The notes: generated from the letters alone by a model not told the origin. A DNA stretch of 64,000 nucleotides from an uncultured Desulfobacteraceae bacterium (GCA_903839535.1 CAIMCT010000153.1:1-64000); one strand, 5' to 3'. Shown: positions 21,329 through 32,180, counted from the stretch's first letter. Translations and numbers: made by a program.

Positions 21329-21976
21329 TTGGGCCAGAAAGTAAATCCAATTGGGTTGAGATTGGGAATTGTCAAAACTTGGGAGTCACGTTGGTTTGCC
21401 AGTAAAAAATATTCGGCTTATATTCTCGAAGATTTTAATATCCGAAAATACCTGAAGAAGAAACTAGGTCACGCTGGAGTTTCCAAGATTGAAGTCGAAA
21501 GATCATCCAAGCGCGTGAGACTACGCATATTCACATCCCGACCCGGAATCATTATTGGAAAAAAAGGCGCAGAGATCGTTCAGCTCAAGCAAGATGTTGA
21601 AAAAATGATTTCTCAGGATGTTATTATCGACATTCAGGAAATCAGAAAACCTGAATTGGATGCCCAACTGGTGGCGGAAAATATTGCCCTGCAAATCGTA
21701 CGGAGAGTGGCTTTCAGGCGTGCGATGAAAAGGGGAATTGCATCAGCAATGCGATTTGGCGCCCAAGGCGTTAAAGTGATCTGCTCTGGCAGGCTTGGTG
21801 GCGCTGAAATGGCCAGAACCGAACTGTACCGCGAAGGAAGGGTTCCTCTGCATACACTCAGAGCCGATATCGATTATGGATTTTCAGAAGCCAATACTAC
21901 CTATGGGATAGTCGGGATAAAGGTTTTCATATTTAAGGGCGAAATTCTGAAAAAAGATGCGGTTGAAGTCAGATAG
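21329..21976 (+). CDS. rpsC: 30S ribosomal protein S3
   Basis: Forms the mRNA entry site with S4 and S5. It has 215 aa, starting at TTG behind [20 protein letters not shown] opens the protein, [13 protein letters not shown] is the KH-domain loop, and the C-terminal domain has [13 protein letters not shown]. Confidence 0.98.
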   Translation: MGQKVNPIGLRLGIVKTWESRWFASKKYSAYILEDFNIRKYLKKKLGHAGVSKIEVERSSKRVRLRIFTSRPGIIIGKKGAEIVQLKQDVEKMISQDVIIDIQEIRKPELDAQLVAENIALQIVRRVAFRRAMKRGIASAMRFGAQGVKVICSGRLGGAEMARTELYREGRVPLHTLRADIDYGFSEANTTYGIVGIKVFIFKGEILKKDAVEVR

Positions 21977-21998
21977 TAATGGATAGGAGATATAGGGC

Positions 21999-22415
21999 AT
22001 GCTGAGTCCCAAAAAGGTAAAGTTTCGAAAACAGCAACGTGGACGCATGAGAGGGTTATCCAAGCGTGGTGCTACGTTAAATTACGGAGATTTTGGATTG
22101 CAGGCGGTTGAATGTGGTGCAATCAGCTCAAAACAGATTGAGGCCGCCCGAATTGCCATGACTCGACATGTAAAACGAGGCGGGAAGTTATGGATTCGGA
22201 TTTTCCCTGATAAGCCTTTTACGAAAAAACCCGCCGAAGTCCGGATGGGTAAGGGCAAAGGCGCGCCTGAAGGTTGGGTTGCTATTATTCGTCCTGGCAG
22301 AATCCTCTATGAAATGGAAGGCATTTCAAAAGAGCTTGCTGTGGAAGCTCTAAGACTTGCATCTCACAAGCTGTCCATAAAAACCCGATTTATAGAGAGG
22401 AGCGAGGTGCAATGA
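21999..22415 (+). CDS. rplP: 50S ribosomal protein L16
   Basis: Contacts A-site tRNA. It has 138 aa, with [19 protein letters not shown] at the start and the [14 protein letters not shown] loop, where many Gammaproteobacteria carry hydroxylated Arg81. Overlaps rpmC by 4 bases. Confidence 0.97.
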   Translation: MLSPKKVKFRKQQRGRMRGLSKRGATLNYGDFGLQAVECGAISSKQIEAARIAMTRHVKRGGKLWIRIFPDKPFTKKPAEVRMGKGKGAPEGWVAIIRPGRILYEMEGISKELAVEALRLASHKLSIKTRFIERSEVQ

Positions 22416-22612
22416 AGGCCGGTGAAATCAGAAAGTTGACTCCTGAAGAAATGGAACTGAAAGTTGCCAGTATGCAGCAGGAATTGTTCAATCTGCGATT
22501 TCAGCACGAAATTGGTCAGCTTGAAAATCCCAAAAAGTTAATGTTTATCAAACGGGATATCGCAAGACTAATGACCATAAAGAACGAATTTAGGATGTCA
22601 CAAGACAGCTAA
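22412..22612 (+). CDS. rpmC: 50S ribosomal protein L29
   Basis: A 66-aa helical hairpin protein near the tunnel exit, next to L23. The core pattern [16 protein letters not shown]...RDIARLMT is recognisable. Translation is coupled to rplP through ATGA. Confidence 0.95.
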   Translation: MKAGEIRKLTPEEMELKVASMQQELFNLRFQHEIGQLENPKKLMFIKRDIARLMTIKNEFRMSQDS

Positions 22613-22639
22613 CCCATGAACTCAAAAGAGAACAGCAAC

Positions 22640-22897
22640 ATGAAAACTCGAGGAATGAGAAGGCAGATGGTTGGAAAAGTCATCAGTAACAAAATGGATA
22701 AATCCGTTGTTGTTCAGGTTGAAAGGCTTGTAAAGCACAAGGTGTATCATAAATTTGTAAAGCGCCGTGCAAAATTCGCCGCCCATGACGAAACCAATGC
22801 CTGTAGTATTGGCGATAAGGTATTGATTACTGAGTCCAGACCCATCAGTAAAACTAAAAGATGGCGCGTTAGTGAAATCGTCGAAAAAGCCATTTGA
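22640..22897 (+). CDS. rpsQ: 30S ribosomal protein S17
   Basis: Small-subunit body protein. The ATG at 22640 gives [21 protein letters not shown], the family's usual beginning, and 85 aa. An ATG at 22616 in the same frame adds eight residues and has no better ribosome-binding site. The conserved [13 protein letters not shown] is near the C-terminus. Confidence 0.94.
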   Translation: MKTRGMRRQMVGKVISNKMDKSVVVQVERLVKHKVYHKFVKRRAKFAAHDETNACSIGDKVLITESRPISKTKRWRVSEIVEKAI

Positions 22898-22918
22898 TGA
22901 TAAAGGAAGGCAAAGAAG

Positions 22919-23287
22919 ATGATTCAGTCAGAGACCCAATTAACAGTGGCGGATAATTCTGGAGCCAAGACTGTTTACTGTTTGAAAGTATTAGGCGGTT
23001 CCAGAAGACGGTATGCAAGTGTTGGCGACGTAATCGTCGTGTCTGTTAAGGAAGCCATCCCCAACGCCAAAGTAAAAAAAGGGGAAGTTTTAAAGGCTGT
23101 TGTCGTTCGTACAAAAAAAGAAATCAGAAGACCGGATGGCTCGTTTATCAGATTCGACGATAATTCCGCTGTACTGATTAATGCTAACCAGGAACCTATC
23201 GGAACACGTATTTTTGGCCCGGTGGCCAGAGAGCTTCGATTAAAACGTTTCATGAAAATTATTTCACTGGCTCCAGAAGTCCTTTAG
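22919..23287 (+). CDS. rplN: 50S ribosomal protein L14
   Basis: Sits at the intersubunit face with L19. It has 122 aa, starting [37 protein letters not shown] is in the middle and [13 protein letters not shown] near the end. AAGGAAGG is upstream. Confidence 0.98.
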   Translation: MIQSETQLTVADNSGAKTVYCLKVLGGSRRRYASVGDVIVVSVKEAIPNAKVKKGEVLKAVVVRTKKEIRRPDGSFIRFDDNSAVLINANQEPIGTRIFGPVARELRLKRFMKIISLAPEVL

Positions 23288-23316
23288 AAATACACTGTCT
23301 GTCGGAGAAGCTGCTC

Positions 23317-23673
23317 ATGCTAAGAAATACATGTCACTTGAAAAAAGATGAAAATATATGTCATTTGAAAAAAGATGATAAAGTAAAAGTAATTACCGGC
23401 AAAGATTCTGGTAAGATCAGTAAGGTGTTGAAAGTTAATCGTAAAAAATGTCGCGTTTTGATCGAAAGCGTTAATATCGTGAAACGACATACTAAACAGA
23501 GCGCAAAAAACAGACAGGGTGGCATCGTTGAGAGTGAAGCGCCGATTCATTGGTCAAATGTTCTGTTGATGTGCAATAAATGTATGATGCCGGTGCGGCT
23601 CAAAATCAAAAGCCTCGACGATGGTAAAAAAATTCGGGTATGTCGAAAATGCAACGAATTCATTGATAAATAG
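23317..23673 (+). CDS. rplX: 50S ribosomal protein L24 with duplicated N-terminus and zinc ribbon
   Basis: Assembly initiator of the large subunit, with a KOW fold ([19 protein letters not shown]). It has 118 aa. Two features stand out. The N-terminus carries a tandem 27-base duplication, CHLKKDEN then CHLKKDDK, which lengthens the start against the usual M-x-x-KKGD. The C-terminus has CNKC and CRKC, a zinc ribbon present in only some L24 proteins. GGAG at 23303-23306 supports ATG 23317; a TTG inside the second repeat unit would restore a standard length. Confidence 0.93.
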   Translation: MLRNTCHLKKDENICHLKKDDKVKVITGKDSGKISKVLKVNRKKCRVLIESVNIVKRHTKQSAKNRQGGIVESEAPIHWSNVLLMCNKCMMPVRLKIKSLDDGKKIRVCRKCNEFIDK

Positions 23674-23695
23674 GATCGTTTGCTGGAGGATTATC

Positions 23696-24235
23696 ATGTC
23701 TCAGTTGAAAGAATACTACGGAACGGAAGTTGTCCCCAAGTTGGTTGATACCTTCCAATACAGAAATAGGATGGAAATTCCAAAACTTGATAAGATTGTT
23801 CTGAATATGGGTTTGGGTGAAGCCATTCACAATATCAAGATTATGGATTCGGCAGTTGAGGAACTGAAAGCTATTTCTGGTCAGAAGCCGGTCATTACCC
23901 GATCTAAAAAATCGATTGCTGCTTTCAAGCTTAGAGAAAATATGCCTATTGGATGTATGGTCACATTGCGGCAAGACCGAATGTACGATTTCTTTTATAA
24001 ACTGGTAAATGTGGCGCTTGCGCGGGTTCGCGATTTTAAAGGAATCTCCGGAAAAGCCTTTGATGGAAGAGGCAATTATACCCTCGGCATTAAAGAGAAC
24101 ACCATTTTCCCAGAATTGAGTTATGATACGATTGATGTGATCAAGGGGCTGAATGTTACGGTTGTCACAACTGCGAAAACTGATAAAGAGGGCAAAGAGC
24201 TTCTGAAACTTTTAGGCATGCCATTTCGAAATTAA
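23696..24235 (+). CDS. rplE: 50S ribosomal protein L5
   Basis: Central-protuberance protein that binds 5S rRNA and P-site tRNA. ATG at 23696 behind GGAGGA gives [16 protein letters not shown] and 179 aa, the usual size. The frame is open further upstream inside rplX, but that part has no family match. Conserved [16 protein letters not shown] and [11 protein letters not shown] are present. Confidence 0.97.
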   Translation: MSQLKEYYGTEVVPKLVDTFQYRNRMEIPKLDKIVLNMGLGEAIHNIKIMDSAVEELKAISGQKPVITRSKKSIAAFKLRENMPIGCMVTLRQDRMYDFFYKLVNVALARVRDFKGISGKAFDGRGNYTLGIKENTIFPELSYDTIDVIKGLNVTVVTTAKTDKEGKELLKLLGMPFRN

Positions 24236-24291
24236 TAATGATTGCAGCTCAAAAAGTGCTAAGTGATAACTATTTATAAGGGGAGGATGAA

Positions 24292-24477
24292 TTGGCAAAA
24301 AAATCGCTGATGAATAAGGCATTGAGAGTTCCTAAGTTCGGGGTCAGGGCGTATAACCGGTGTCCAATGTGTGGGAGGCCCAGAGGATTTATTCGAAAGG
24401 TCGGGATATGCCGGATTTGTTTTAGGAATTTAGCCTCTCAAGGCTCTCTTCCTGGCATAACCAAATCGAGCTGGTAA
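24292..24477 (+). CDS. rpsN: 30S ribosomal protein S14, zinc-binding (type Z)
   Basis: A 61-aa small-subunit head protein, starting at TTG behind GGGGAGG. Cys24, Cys27, Cys40 and Cys43 make the zinc site of the short C+ form; the longer zinc-free form is about 100 aa. [10 protein letters not shown]-type and LPGITKSSW endings are typical. Confidence 0.97.
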   Translation: MAKKSLMNKALRVPKFGVRAYNRCPMCGRPRGFIRKVGICRICFRNLASQGSLPGITKSSW

Positions 24478-24530
24478 CAGTGCAGGGTTTATGAAAATTC
24501 AAATATTGCAAAATGTTATGGGAGAAAGCA

Positions 24531-24929
24531 ATGGCGATTAGTGACCCAATTGCAGATATGATTACAAGGATTCGAAACGCTGGAAAAGCAAAATTCACCA
24601 GTGTGGATATTCCGGGTTCGAAGCTGAAAGTCGAGCTGGCCAAAGTGTTGAAAAACGAGGGCTATATTCGAAACTATAAGTTCGTTAAGGATGAAAAACA
24701 GGGTATATTGCGAGTTTACTTAAAATATGCCCAGGGAAACACGAACGCTATCTATGGACTGGAGCGTGTGAGTAAGCCCAGCAGGCGGATATATACAAAG
24801 GGTAAGGATATCAAGCCTGTTCTGAATGGACTAGGCATTTCCATTCTTTCGACTTCAAAGGGAATATTGACCGACCGACAAGCTAGAAATGAAAATATCG
24901 GCGGAGAAATTCTCTGTAAAATATGGTAG
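24531..24929 (+). CDS. rpsH: 30S ribosomal protein S8
   Basis: Binds the central domain of 16S rRNA and, in E. coli, regulates the spc operon. ATG at 24531 (MAISDPIADMITRIRNA) behind GGGAG gives 132 aa. An upstream ATG at 24513 would add six residues overlapping the ribosome-binding site. VLNGLGISILSTSKGILTD is conserved. Confidence 0.97.
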   Translation: MAISDPIADMITRIRNAGKAKFTSVDIPGSKLKVELAKVLKNEGYIRNYKFVKDEKQGILRVYLKYAQGNTNAIYGLERVSKPSRRIYTKGKDIKPVLNGLGISILSTSKGILTDRQARNENIGGEILCKIW

Positions 24930-24944
24930 GATGAGGAGTAATAC

Positions 24945-25484
24945 ATGTCCAGAATAGGTAAAAAGCCGATCATGATTCCCGATAAAGTCCAGCTTTCCCT
25001 TGCTGGTAGCCAGATCACGGTTCAGGGCGAGAAAGGGAAATTGACCCATTCACTTCATCCATCTGTTGAATTGCGGGTAGATGGTGGAGTCGTTACAATC
25101 ATTAAAAAAGATGAAGGTAAAAAAACGGACGCTCTCCAAGGGTTGACACGAAGTCTGGTCGCCAATATGGTAACCGGTGTCCATGCTGGGTTTCAACGGA
25201 ATCTGGAGGTAAACGGGATCGGATATCGCGCTTCAGTCAGTGGCAATGTATTGGTGATGAGTCTTGGGTATTCTCATCCGGTCAATTATGATCTACCCGA
25301 TGGTATCAGCGCCTCGGTCGATAAGAGCAACGTGATTACGCTTTCTGGTATAGACAAAGAACTTCTTGGCCGAACTGCCGCAACGATCCGACAATTTAGA
25401 TCTCCGGAACCTTATAAGGGCAAGGGGATTAAATACGCAGAAGAGCGTATTCAACGAAAAGCTGGAAAGACAGGGACTAAATAG
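24945..25484 (+). CDS. rplF: 50S ribosomal protein L6
   Basis: Large-subunit protein near the factor-binding site. It has 179 aa: two related domains, the second with PEPYKGKGIKYAEE, the signature near the C-terminus. It begins MSRIGKKPI behind GAGGAG, 15 bases after rpsH. Confidence 0.98.
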   Translation: MSRIGKKPIMIPDKVQLSLAGSQITVQGEKGKLTHSLHPSVELRVDGGVVTIIKKDEGKKTDALQGLTRSLVANMVTGVHAGFQRNLEVNGIGYRASVSGNVLVMSLGYSHPVNYDLPDGISASVDKSNVITLSGIDKELLGRTAATIRQFRSPEPYKGKGIKYAEERIQRKAGKTGTK

Positions 25485-25555
25485 CAAGTGAATGAGAGTG
25501 CAGTTTCTTGAACGACCTGCTGAACAAGTTGTAAACTGATAAAGGAATAAACAGG

Positions 25556-25924
25556 ATGAGTTCAGTTGATGAAAAAAAACAAGCGCGCTTAAAACGAAAG
25601 CAGAGAATTCGAAAAAAACTTTCTGGCACATCCGAGCGCCCGAGGCTCTGCGTCTTTCGCAGTGCAAAGCATATTTATGCCCAAATTATTGATGATTCGA
25701 AAGGGCTAACGATGGTGGCCATATCTACCCTTGATCCGGCTGTAAAAGTTCTGGACAAATTTGACAATAAAGTCGCAAAAGCGGTTTTTATTGGAAAATT
25801 GCTCGGAGAAAAAGCCGTCAATATGGGAATTAAAAAAGTCGTTTTTGATCGCAACGGGTTTCTGTATCATGGTCGGGTTAAGGCGGTCAGCGATGGCGCC
25901 CGTGAAGCCGGTCTAGATTTCTGA
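25556..25924 (+). CDS. rplR: 50S ribosomal protein L18
   Basis: 5S rRNA-binding protein of the central protuberance. It has 122 aa with [20 protein letters not shown] and [14 protein letters not shown]. Start ATG follows AAAGGAA. Confidence 0.97.
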   Translation: MSSVDEKKQARLKRKQRIRKKLSGTSERPRLCVFRSAKHIYAQIIDDSKGLTMVAISTLDPAVKVLDKFDNKVAKAVFIGKLLGEKAVNMGIKKVVFDRNGFLYHGRVKAVSDGAREAGLDF

Positions 25925-25941
25925 TCGAAGGAGGAATACAC

Positions 25942-26439
25942 TTGTTCAAACAAGATAATGTCGACAATCAACTGATTGACAAGGTCGTTCATATCAACCG
26001 GGTTGCAAAAGTTGTGAAAGGCGGGCGTAGATTCAGCTTCAGTGCTATCGTTGTCGTTGGTGACGGGAAGGGTAGTGTCGGATACGGCCTGGGAAAAGCA
26101 GGTGAAGTTCCGGAGGCGATTCGAAAAGGCGTCGAGCAGGCCAAAAAAAACATGTGCAGTGTTCCTTTGATCGAAGGCACTATCCCCTATGAGATTCTGG
26201 GGAGGTTCGGTGCGGGCAAGGTTTTTCTGAAACCCGCCGCCAATGGGACGGGTTTGATTGCCGGCGGTGCAGTTCGTGCTGTACTGGAAGCTGTCGGGGT
26301 TCAGAATATACTGACCAAGTGCATGGGATCAAATAATCCGCACAATGTGGTCAAAGCGACTATTGAAGGCCTTAGAAAACTCCAAAGCCGCGAGCAGGTA
26401 GCAGCAAGACGGGGTAAACGGGTGGAAGAACTCTATTGA
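25942..26439 (+). CDS. rpsE: 30S ribosomal protein S5
   Basis: Helps form the mRNA entry channel and affects decoding accuracy. It has 165 aa, starting at TTG behind GAAGGAGG. The N-terminal dsRBD-like domain has [17 protein letters not shown], and the C-terminal domain contains [16 protein letters not shown]. Its stop overlaps the upstream region of rpmD. Confidence 0.97.
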   Translation: MFKQDNVDNQLIDKVVHINRVAKVVKGGRRFSFSAIVVVGDGKGSVGYGLGKAGEVPEAIRKGVEQAKKNMCSVPLIEGTIPYEILGRFGAGKVFLKPAANGTGLIAGGAVRAVLEAVGVQNILTKCMGSNNPHNVVKATIEGLRKLQSREQVAARRGKRVEELY

Positions 26440-26450
26440 AGGGAAAAGCG

Positions 26451-26633
26451 ATGTCCGGTATCCTTACGGTTAAACTGATTAAAAGTATGATTGGCAGGCC
26501 AGAAAAACACAGAAAAGTGCTAAGAAGCCTGGGATTGACAAAAATAAACCAGGCGAAAGAACATGCGGATACCCCTTCAATCAGGGGGATGATCAATACC
26601 GTATCTCACCTGGTGAAAGCCGAGGAGAAGTAG
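26451..26633 (+). CDS. rpmD: 50S ribosomal protein L30
   Basis: Small large-subunit protein. ATG at 26451 (MSGILTVKLIKSMIGR) behind GAAGGG gives 60 aa, the family size; a TTG at 26436 in the same frame would overlap that site. The stop TAG is directly followed by the rplO ATG. Confidence 0.95.
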   Translation: MSGILTVKLIKSMIGRPEKHRKVLRSLGLTKINQAKEHADTPSIRGMINTVSHLVKAEEK

Positions 26634-27077
26634 ATGAGCTTAAATGAATTGTCCCCAGCGATTGGAGCCAGAAAAGATCGTAAAAGATTGGGAAGAGGCA
26701 TGGCCTCCGGCACGGGTAAAACCTCAGGGAAAGGGGCCAAGGGACAGAAAGCCCGTTCTGGCGGCGGTGTGAGGCCAGGATTTGAAGGTGGTCAGATGCC
26801 GATCCATCGCAGACTGCCTAAACGAGGATTTACCAATATCTTTAAAAAAGTCTATGCCATCGTCAATTTGCGTGATCTTGCTGTGTTTGAGACTGGTGCG
26901 GTCGTTGATGAAGCCAGCTTGATTCAGCGAGGAATTGTCAAGGGCAAATTTGACGCTATCAAGGTTTTGGCAAATGGCGAAATTACCTCTTCGATTACCC
27001 TGATGATAGGGCATATCAGTATGGGGGCGAAGGCAAAAATTGAAGCTGCAGGCGGAACCGTCGAGGTAACAGCATGA
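26634..27077 (+). CDS. rplO: 50S ribosomal protein L15
   Basis: Late-assembly protein with a long glycine- and lysine-rich N-terminal extension ([21 protein letters not shown]) running into 23S rRNA. It has 147 aa. It abuts rpmD with no spacer and overlaps secY by 4 bases (ATGA), so the three are translationally coupled. Confidence 0.97.
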   Translation: MSLNELSPAIGARKDRKRLGRGMASGTGKTSGKGAKGQKARSGGGVRPGFEGGQMPIHRRLPKRGFTNIFKKVYAIVNLRDLAVFETGAVVDEASLIQRGIVKGKFDAIKVLANGEITSSITLMIGHISMGAKAKIEAAGGTVEVTA

Positions 27078-28390
27078 TTGGTGGCGGGTTTCAGAATCTT
27101 TTTAAAATTCCTGAGCTAAAAAAACGTGTACTGTTCACCCTATGCTTGCTTATCGTTTACCGTATTGGGGTTCATGTTCCGGTTCCTGGAATTGATGCAG
27201 TGGCTTTGGCCAGTTTCTTCGCCAAAGCCAAGGGAACAATACTGGGTCTCTTTGACATGTTCTCCGGAGGCGCGTTGGAGCGATTGTCCGTTTTTGCTCT
27301 GGGCATTATGCCGTATATTAGCGCATCCATTATTCTTCAGCTTCTTACCGTTGTTGTGCCGCACTTGGAACGTTTGTCCAAGGAAGGTGAGCAGGGGCGG
27401 AAAAAGATCACTCAGTACACGCGGTACGGTACGGTTGTTTTGAGCATTATTCAGGGGTTTGGTATCAGCGTTGGTTTGGAGAGTATGATGGCTCCCGGCG
27501 GCGCGCCGGTTGTCCTTGTTCCAGGATGGGGTTTTCGCCTCTTAACCATGATCACTCTTACTTCCGGAACTGCTTTTATCATGTGGCTGGGGGAACAGAT
27601 CACGGAAAGAGGGATCGGCAATGGTATTTCACTGATTATTTTCTCTGGAATTGTGGTTCGAATTCCAAATGCGATCTCCAATTCGTTCAGGTTGCTGTCA
27701 ACAGGCGAACTCAGTATTTTCCCGTTGCTGTTACTAATTGTACTGATGGTTGCAGTGATTGGCTTTATTGTTTTTATCGAACAGGGTCAGCGACGTATTC
27801 CGGTACAGTACGCCAAACGGGTGATCGGCAGAAAGCTTTACGGTGGTCAAAGCACCCATCTTCCACTTAAGATCAATACTTCAGGGGTTATACCGCCTAT
27901 ATTCGCTTCTTCTATCATCATGTTTCCGGCAACTATAGCCAGCTTTATCAACGTTGATTGGATTCAGAGCGTGGCGGGGGCTATTAAACCTGGGAATTTT
28001 TCCTATGAGCTGCTTTTTGTTGGATTTATATTTTTCTTCTGCTACTTTTATACCGCTGTTACGTTTAATCCCGTTGATGTTGCAGAGAACATGAAAAAAC
28101 ATGGTGGGTTTATTCCCGGAATACGGCCGGGAAAAAGGACAGCCGATTATATTGACCGGGTTCTTACCCGCTTGACATTGGGCGGTGCTTCTTATGTGGC
28201 TGCCGTATGCGTTCTTCCTTCAATTCTTATTTCAAATTTTAATGTTCCGTTTTATTTCGGTGGCACTGCTTTGATGATTGTGGTCGGCGTTGCCATTGAC
28301 ACGATGTCGCAGATGGAATCTCACATGCTGACGCGACATTATGAAGGATTCTTGAAAAAAGGCGGTGGTCGATTAAAGGGAAGAACTTAA
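27074..28390 (+). CDS. secY: Preprotein translocase subunit SecY
   Basis: Channel-forming subunit of the inner-membrane Sec translocon. It has 438 aa with ten membrane segments, the plug region after TM1, [16 protein letters not shown] in TM2 and the ribosome/SecA-binding loops including [13 protein letters not shown]. The gene is coupled to rplO. map and adk, which often follow secY, are absent here; infA comes next after 27 bases. Confidence 0.98.
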   Translation: MIGGGFQNLFKIPELKKRVLFTLCLLIVYRIGVHVPVPGIDAVALASFFAKAKGTILGLFDMFSGGALERLSVFALGIMPYISASIILQLLTVVVPHLERLSKEGEQGRKKITQYTRYGTVVLSIIQGFGISVGLESMMAPGGAPVVLVPGWGFRLLTMITLTSGTAFIMWLGEQITERGIGNGISLIIFSGIVVRIPNAISNSFRLLSTGELSIFPLLLLIVLMVAVIGFIVFIEQGQRRIPVQYAKRVIGRKLYGGQSTHLPLKINTSGVIPPIFASSIIMFPATIASFINVDWIQSVAGAIKPGNFSYELLFVGFIFFFCYFYTAVTFNPVDVAENMKKHGGFIPGIRPGKRTADYIDRVLTRLTLGGASYVAAVCVLPSILISNFNVPFYFGGTALMIVVGVAIDTMSQMESHMLTRHYEGFLKKGGGRLKGRT

Positions 28391-28417
28391 TTATTTGCGT
28401 TAGCGGGGTTAATGTGT

Positions 28418-28636
28418 ATGCCTAAGGAAGAAGCGATCAAAGTTGAAGGAAAGGTGCTTGAGACCCTTCCGAATGCCATGTTTAAAGTCGAGTTGGAGAA
28501 TAAACATCAGATACTCGCGCATATTTCCGGGAAAATGCGAATGCATTTCATAAAAATACTGCCTGGAGATAAAGTGACGGTCGAACTGTCTCCATATGAC
28601 CTTACCCGGGGCAGGATTACTTACAGATCCAAATAA
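28418..28636 (+). CDS. infA: Translation initiation factor IF-1
   Basis: S1/OB-fold factor that blocks the A site during initiation. ATG at 28418 ([13 protein letters not shown]) gives 72 aa, the exact family length; an ATG two codons upstream is also possible. [14 protein letters not shown] and [19 protein letters not shown] are diagnostic. Confidence 0.97.
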   Translation: MPKEEAIKVEGKVLETLPNAMFKVELENKHQILAHISGKMRMHFIKILPGDKVTVELSPYDLTRGRITYRSK

Positions 28637-28707
28637 TTATTATCCCTGAGGTACTGGAAATAGTTATGATTCCATAGATAGACCGCGGGGAACAGGAGCG
28701 AAGCTTA

Positions 28708-28821
28708 ATGAAAGTAAGGGCATCAATTAAAAAAATATGCAGCAAGTGTAAGATAATTCGTCGTAAACAGGTTTTACGCGTCATTTGTGAAAATAAGCGA
28801 CATAAACAAAGGCAGGGATAG
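28708..28821 (+). CDS. rpmJ: 50S ribosomal protein L36 (zinc-binding form)
   Basis: A 37-aa protein: [15 protein letters not shown]..., with Cys11, Cys14, Cys27 and His32 as the zinc ligands of the C+ form. AGGAGCG lies upstream of the ATG. It sits in its usual place between infA and rpsM. Confidence 0.96.
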   Translation: MKVRASIKKICSKCKIIRRKQVLRVICENKRHKQRQG

Positions 28822-28835
28822 AGGAGGATTTAGCT

Positions 28836-29216
28836 TTGGCTAGAATTGCTGGTGTAGATTTACCGAAGCGTAAACGGATTGAAGTTGGGCTCACCTATAT
28901 TTTTGGAATTGGGCTGACCACATCAAAAAGCATCCTGAACAGACTGAACATAAACCCGGACACAAAAGTAGATCAGCTTTCAGATATAGATGTCAACAAT
29001 ATCCGAAAAATTATTGACAGCGATTTAAAAGTTGAGGGTGAACTCCGGACCCAAATATCCATGAGTATTAAGCGTTTGATGGATTTAGGATGCTATCGTG
29101 GGCTTCGTCATCGAAAATCGCTTCCGGTACGGGGTCAACGGACCAAGACCAATGCGCGTACCCGTAAAGGGCCTAAACGGGCTGCTGTCAAAAAGAAAGT
29201 TGCAGCTAAAAAATAG
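28836..29216 (+). CDS. rpsM: 30S ribosomal protein S13
   Basis: Head protein making the intersubunit bridge to L5. It has 126 aa, starting at TTG behind [20 protein letters not shown] opens it, [25 protein letters not shown] is the conserved C-terminal part, and a Lys/Ala tail contacts tRNA. Confidence 0.98.
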   Translation: MARIAGVDLPKRKRIEVGLTYIFGIGLTTSKSILNRLNINPDTKVDQLSDIDVNNIRKIIDSDLKVEGELRTQISMSIKRLMDLGCYRGLRHRKSLPVRGQRTKTNARTRKGPKRAAVKKKVAAKK

Positions 29217-29245
29217 GGAACCATAGGAAACAGGGGCTTTAATCA

Positions 29246-29632
29246 ATGGCAAAAAGAACCCGTATCAAGAAGAAAGAAAAGAAGAACATATCCAGTGGGG
29301 TAGTTCATATTCAGTCCACTTTTAACAATACGATCGTTACGATTACCGATCCGGTTGGCAATGTTCTGTCGTGGTCCAGCTCTGGTGTCCAGGGATTTAA
29401 AGGTTCTCGAAAGAGTACGCCTTTTGCTGCGCAACTAGCTGCTGAGGATGCTGTTAAAAAAGCAATGGAATATGGTATGAAAACTGTTGAGGTATTTGTT
29501 AAAGGACCCGGCGCTGGACGTGAGTCCGCTCTTCGATCTTTGCAGTCTGCTGGATTTAATATTGTTTCAATCAAGGATGTTACGCCAATCCCGCATAATG
29601 GCTGCCGACCACCTAAAAGGCGGCGCGTATAG
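29246..29632 (+). CDS. rpsK: 30S ribosomal protein S11
   Basis: Platform protein near the mRNA exit. It has 128 aa with [16 protein letters not shown] and the C-terminal [18 protein letters not shown]. The N-terminal lysine-rich segment KKKEKKN is typical. Preceded by CAGGGG. Confidence 0.98.
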   Translation: MAKRTRIKKKEKKNISSGVVHIQSTFNNTIVTITDPVGNVLSWSSSGVQGFKGSRKSTPFAAQLAAEDAVKKAMEYGMKTVEVFVKGPGAGRESALRSLQSAGFNIVSIKDVTPIPHNGCRPPKRRRV

Positions 29633-29682
29633 TTTGTGCTGTTTTGACGTTATAGAGTCAACTGGATATAAAGGAGGATGAC

Positions 29683-30312
29683 TTGGCAAGATATATTGGT
29701 TCGGTATGCCGGCTATGCCGACGCGAAAATCTGAAACTCTTTTTGAAAGGGGATCGATGCTATTCAGACAAATGTGCTTTCGATCGCCGCAGTTTCCCCC
29801 CTGGGCAACATGGGCAGCGAAGAGGCAGGAAAGTCTCTGACTACGGTATCCAGCTTCGTGAAAAACAAAAAGTCAAACGCATGTATGGGCTGTCAGAAAA
29901 ACAGTTTCATCTGTTTTTTGAAAGGGCCGAACATCAGAAGGGTATAACAGGATCGAATCTGCTGATAATGTTGGAAAGGCGGCTGGATAATGTCATATAC
30001 CGACTTGGTTTTACGAATTCCAGAACTCAGGGAAGGCATTTTGTCAGACATGCCCATTTTAAGGTCAACGGGACCAGGGTTGACATTCCATCATTTTTGG
30101 TTAAGGTCGGGGATGTTATTGAACTTCGGGAGTCCAGCAAAGAGATCAAGGCGATTAATGACTCTCTTGAGGCTGTAGTCAGAAGAGGCGTACCACAGTG
30201 GCTTGAATTAAAAAAAGATGTATTTACTGGCAATGTTAAAGGATTGCCGGTCCGCGAGGACTTGACCATGCCAATTCAGGAGCAGCTTATTGTCGAACTT
30301 TATTCAAAATAA
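29683..30312 (+). CDS. rpsD: 30S ribosomal protein S4 (zinc-binding form)
   Basis: Primary 16S rRNA-binding assembly protein. It has 209 aa, TTG start behind AAAGGAGG. Cys9, Cys12, Cys26 and Cys31 give the N-terminal zinc knuckle. An S4 RNA-binding domain ([11 protein letters not shown]...[14 protein letters not shown]) occupies about 97-160. Confidence 0.98.
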   Translation: MARYIGSVCRLCRRENLKLFLKGDRCYSDKCAFDRRSFPPGQHGQRRGRKVSDYGIQLREKQKVKRMYGLSEKQFHLFFERAEHQKGITGSNLLIMLERRLDNVIYRLGFTNSRTQGRHFVRHAHFKVNGTRVDIPSFLVKVGDVIELRESSKEIKAINDSLEAVVRRGVPQWLELKKDVFTGNVKGLPVREDLTMPIQEQLIVELYSK

Positions 30313-30402
30313 GCGTACTTCTCGGAGTTTATCAACTGTCGTGCTATGTTCATCAGCAATTAATATCTGAGAATCCTCTGAAAACAGTCTGGAGAAATCA
30401 TA

Positions 30403-31431
30403 ATGCCAACCAATGAACTTATGACAATCAACTGGCAAAATTTGGTTATGCCGGGAAAGGTTCATGTTACAAGCTCGCCGGTGTACGGCAAGTTTGTTTG
30501 CGAGCCTCTCGAAAGAGGATTTGGAATCACAATCGGGAATACCCTTCGACGTATATTACTCTCTTCTTTGCACGGTGCTGCTATCGTATCTGTTAAATTT
30601 GAAGAAGTGATGCATGAATTCAGCGTCATTCCTGGTGTTCTGGAAGATGTTTCTGAGATTATTCTGAATCTTAAATCTGTGCGGGTCAAGGTAAAGGAAG
30701 CAGGCCCTCATACGATTCGTATCCAGCGATCTGGAGAATGCATAGTTAAAGCCGGTGATATAATCAGTGAGGATGGACACTGTGCAATTCTGAATCCGGA
30801 CTTGCACATTGCTACCTTATCCGAAAAAGCGACGCTGAATATGACGATGACCGTAAGGCTGGGTAAGGGTTTCGCATTATCTGAAGTCAATAAGGACATG
30901 AATGAGCCGGTCGGGACCATTCCGATTGATTCTGTGTTTTCGCCGATTAACAAAGTGGTTTATGTTGTTGGAAATGCCAGGGTTGGTCAGCGAACCGACT
31001 ACGACAAATTGACAATGGATGTCTGGACTGATGGAAGCGTTCTTCCCGAGGATGCAGTATCTTACGCTGCCAAGATCATGAAGGAGCAACTGTCTAAATT
31101 TGTCAATTTTGATGAACATTTGATTCCACCCACCGCGGATCCGCCGACAGGTCCCACTGATCCGCGATCTAAAGAAATTGAAATAAATCTGCTCAGAAGT
31201 GTCGAAGAACTTGAGCTTTCCGTTCGCAGCGCCAATTGTTTAAAAAATGCTGATATTTTTCAAATTTATCAACTTGTCAGTAAAACTGAAGCTGAAATGC
31301 TGAAGACAAAAAACTTTGGCCGCAAGTCATTAAACGAAATCAAAGCGGTTCTGAGTGAAATGAAACTATCTTTGGGGATGAAGCTGGAAGGTTTTAATAC
31401 TCCTGAGGATGATACACAGCAAGGAGAGTAA
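30403..31431 (+). CDS. rpoA: DNA-directed RNA polymerase subunit alpha
   Basis: Assembly platform of RNA polymerase and target of many activators. It has 342 aa. The N-terminal dimerisation domain has [26 protein letters not shown]-type sequence, then a linker and the C-terminal helix-hairpin-helix domain ([16 protein letters not shown]...[11 protein letters not shown]). A short acidic tail follows. It lies in the usual place before rplQ. Confidence 0.98.
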   Translation: MPTNELMTINWQNLVMPGKVHVTSSPVYGKFVCEPLERGFGITIGNTLRRILLSSLHGAAIVSVKFEEVMHEFSVIPGVLEDVSEIILNLKSVRVKVKEAGPHTIRIQRSGECIVKAGDIISEDGHCAILNPDLHIATLSEKATLNMTMTVRLGKGFALSEVNKDMNEPVGTIPIDSVFSPINKVVYVVGNARVGQRTDYDKLTMDVWTDGSVLPEDAVSYAAKIMKEQLSKFVNFDEHLIPPTADPPTGPTDPRSKEIEINLLRSVEELELSVRSANCLKNADIFQIYQLVSKTEAEMLKTKNFGRKSLNEIKAVLSEMKLSLGMKLEGFNTPEDDTQQGE

Positions 31432-31439
31432 ACAGGGCT

Positions 31440-31934
31440 ATGAGACATGGAAAAGCCGGATTAAAATTAGGACGTTCAAGCAGCCATCGTAAAGCGATGT
31501 TCAGAAATATGGTCACGTCCTTGTTTAAGTACGATCGCATTACGACAACGGATGTTAAGGCAAAAGAACTTAAACGATGGGCCGATGATCTGATCACTCT
31601 GGCAAAACGTGGCGATCTTCATGCTCAGCGCCAGGCGCTTGCGATCATCACTGAAAAAGAAGTCGCCTATAAGCTTTTTAATGAGGCTGCCGATCGTTAT
31701 GGCGATCTTCATGGCGGTTACACGACCACCGCAAAAATAGGAAACCGTCCTGGTGATTCGGCTCCTATTTCCGTTATCGAGCTGGTTGCCAGAGGAAAAA
31801 GCATGCCGCTTCAGCCTCGATCCCGTAAGTCCGCCAAATCGGACGAAACCAAAAAGAAGGCCGAAAAAACGAAAGAAGTATCGATAGAAAAACAGGTACC
31901 TACAGTTCCGGAGACGCAAACGGAAAATGCATGA
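31440..31934 (+). CDS. rplQ: 50S ribosomal protein L17 with charged C-terminal tail
   Basis: Large-subunit protein at the tunnel exit. It has 164 aa: the conserved core [23 protein letters not shown] to about residue 118, then a lysine- and glutamate-rich tail of about 40 residues that most L17 proteins lack. Last gene of the ribosomal block. An intrinsic terminator follows. Confidence 0.97.
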   Translation: MRHGKAGLKLGRSSSHRKAMFRNMVTSLFKYDRITTTDVKAKELKRWADDLITLAKRGDLHAQRQALAIITEKEVAYKLFNEAADRYGDLHGGYTTTAKIGNRPGDSAPISVIELVARGKSMPLQPRSRKSAKSDETKKKAEKTKEVSIEKQVPTVPETQTENA

Positions 31935-31993
31935 TTATTGCTGTGTTCTGCGCTGAATCTTTTTTTATAAAATCTTTTCGACATCCATATTTT

Positions 31994-32031
31994 AAGGGTT
32001 CCGAGCTTCTTTAGCTCAGTACCCTTTTTTA
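31994..32031 (+). terminator. Intrinsic terminator after rplQ
   Basis: AAGGGT (31994-31999) pairs with ACCCTT, and GAGCT (32003-32007) pairs with AGCTC. The stem is followed by a run of T to 32030. It ends the long ribosomal transcription unit. Confidence 0.85.
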
Positions 32032-32180
32032 TTGTTAGTTGCAATAAAATGAGACATCATGACCATGCTTTAGTAGCTGAAAGATGATGAATGGTTTTGC
32101 AGTTGCTTTATGGTAAGTGTTGTTCATTTTAGTCTTTGGTGGTTGGAATTTTTTGCCGCCCTTGGAAAGGATTACTCAAG

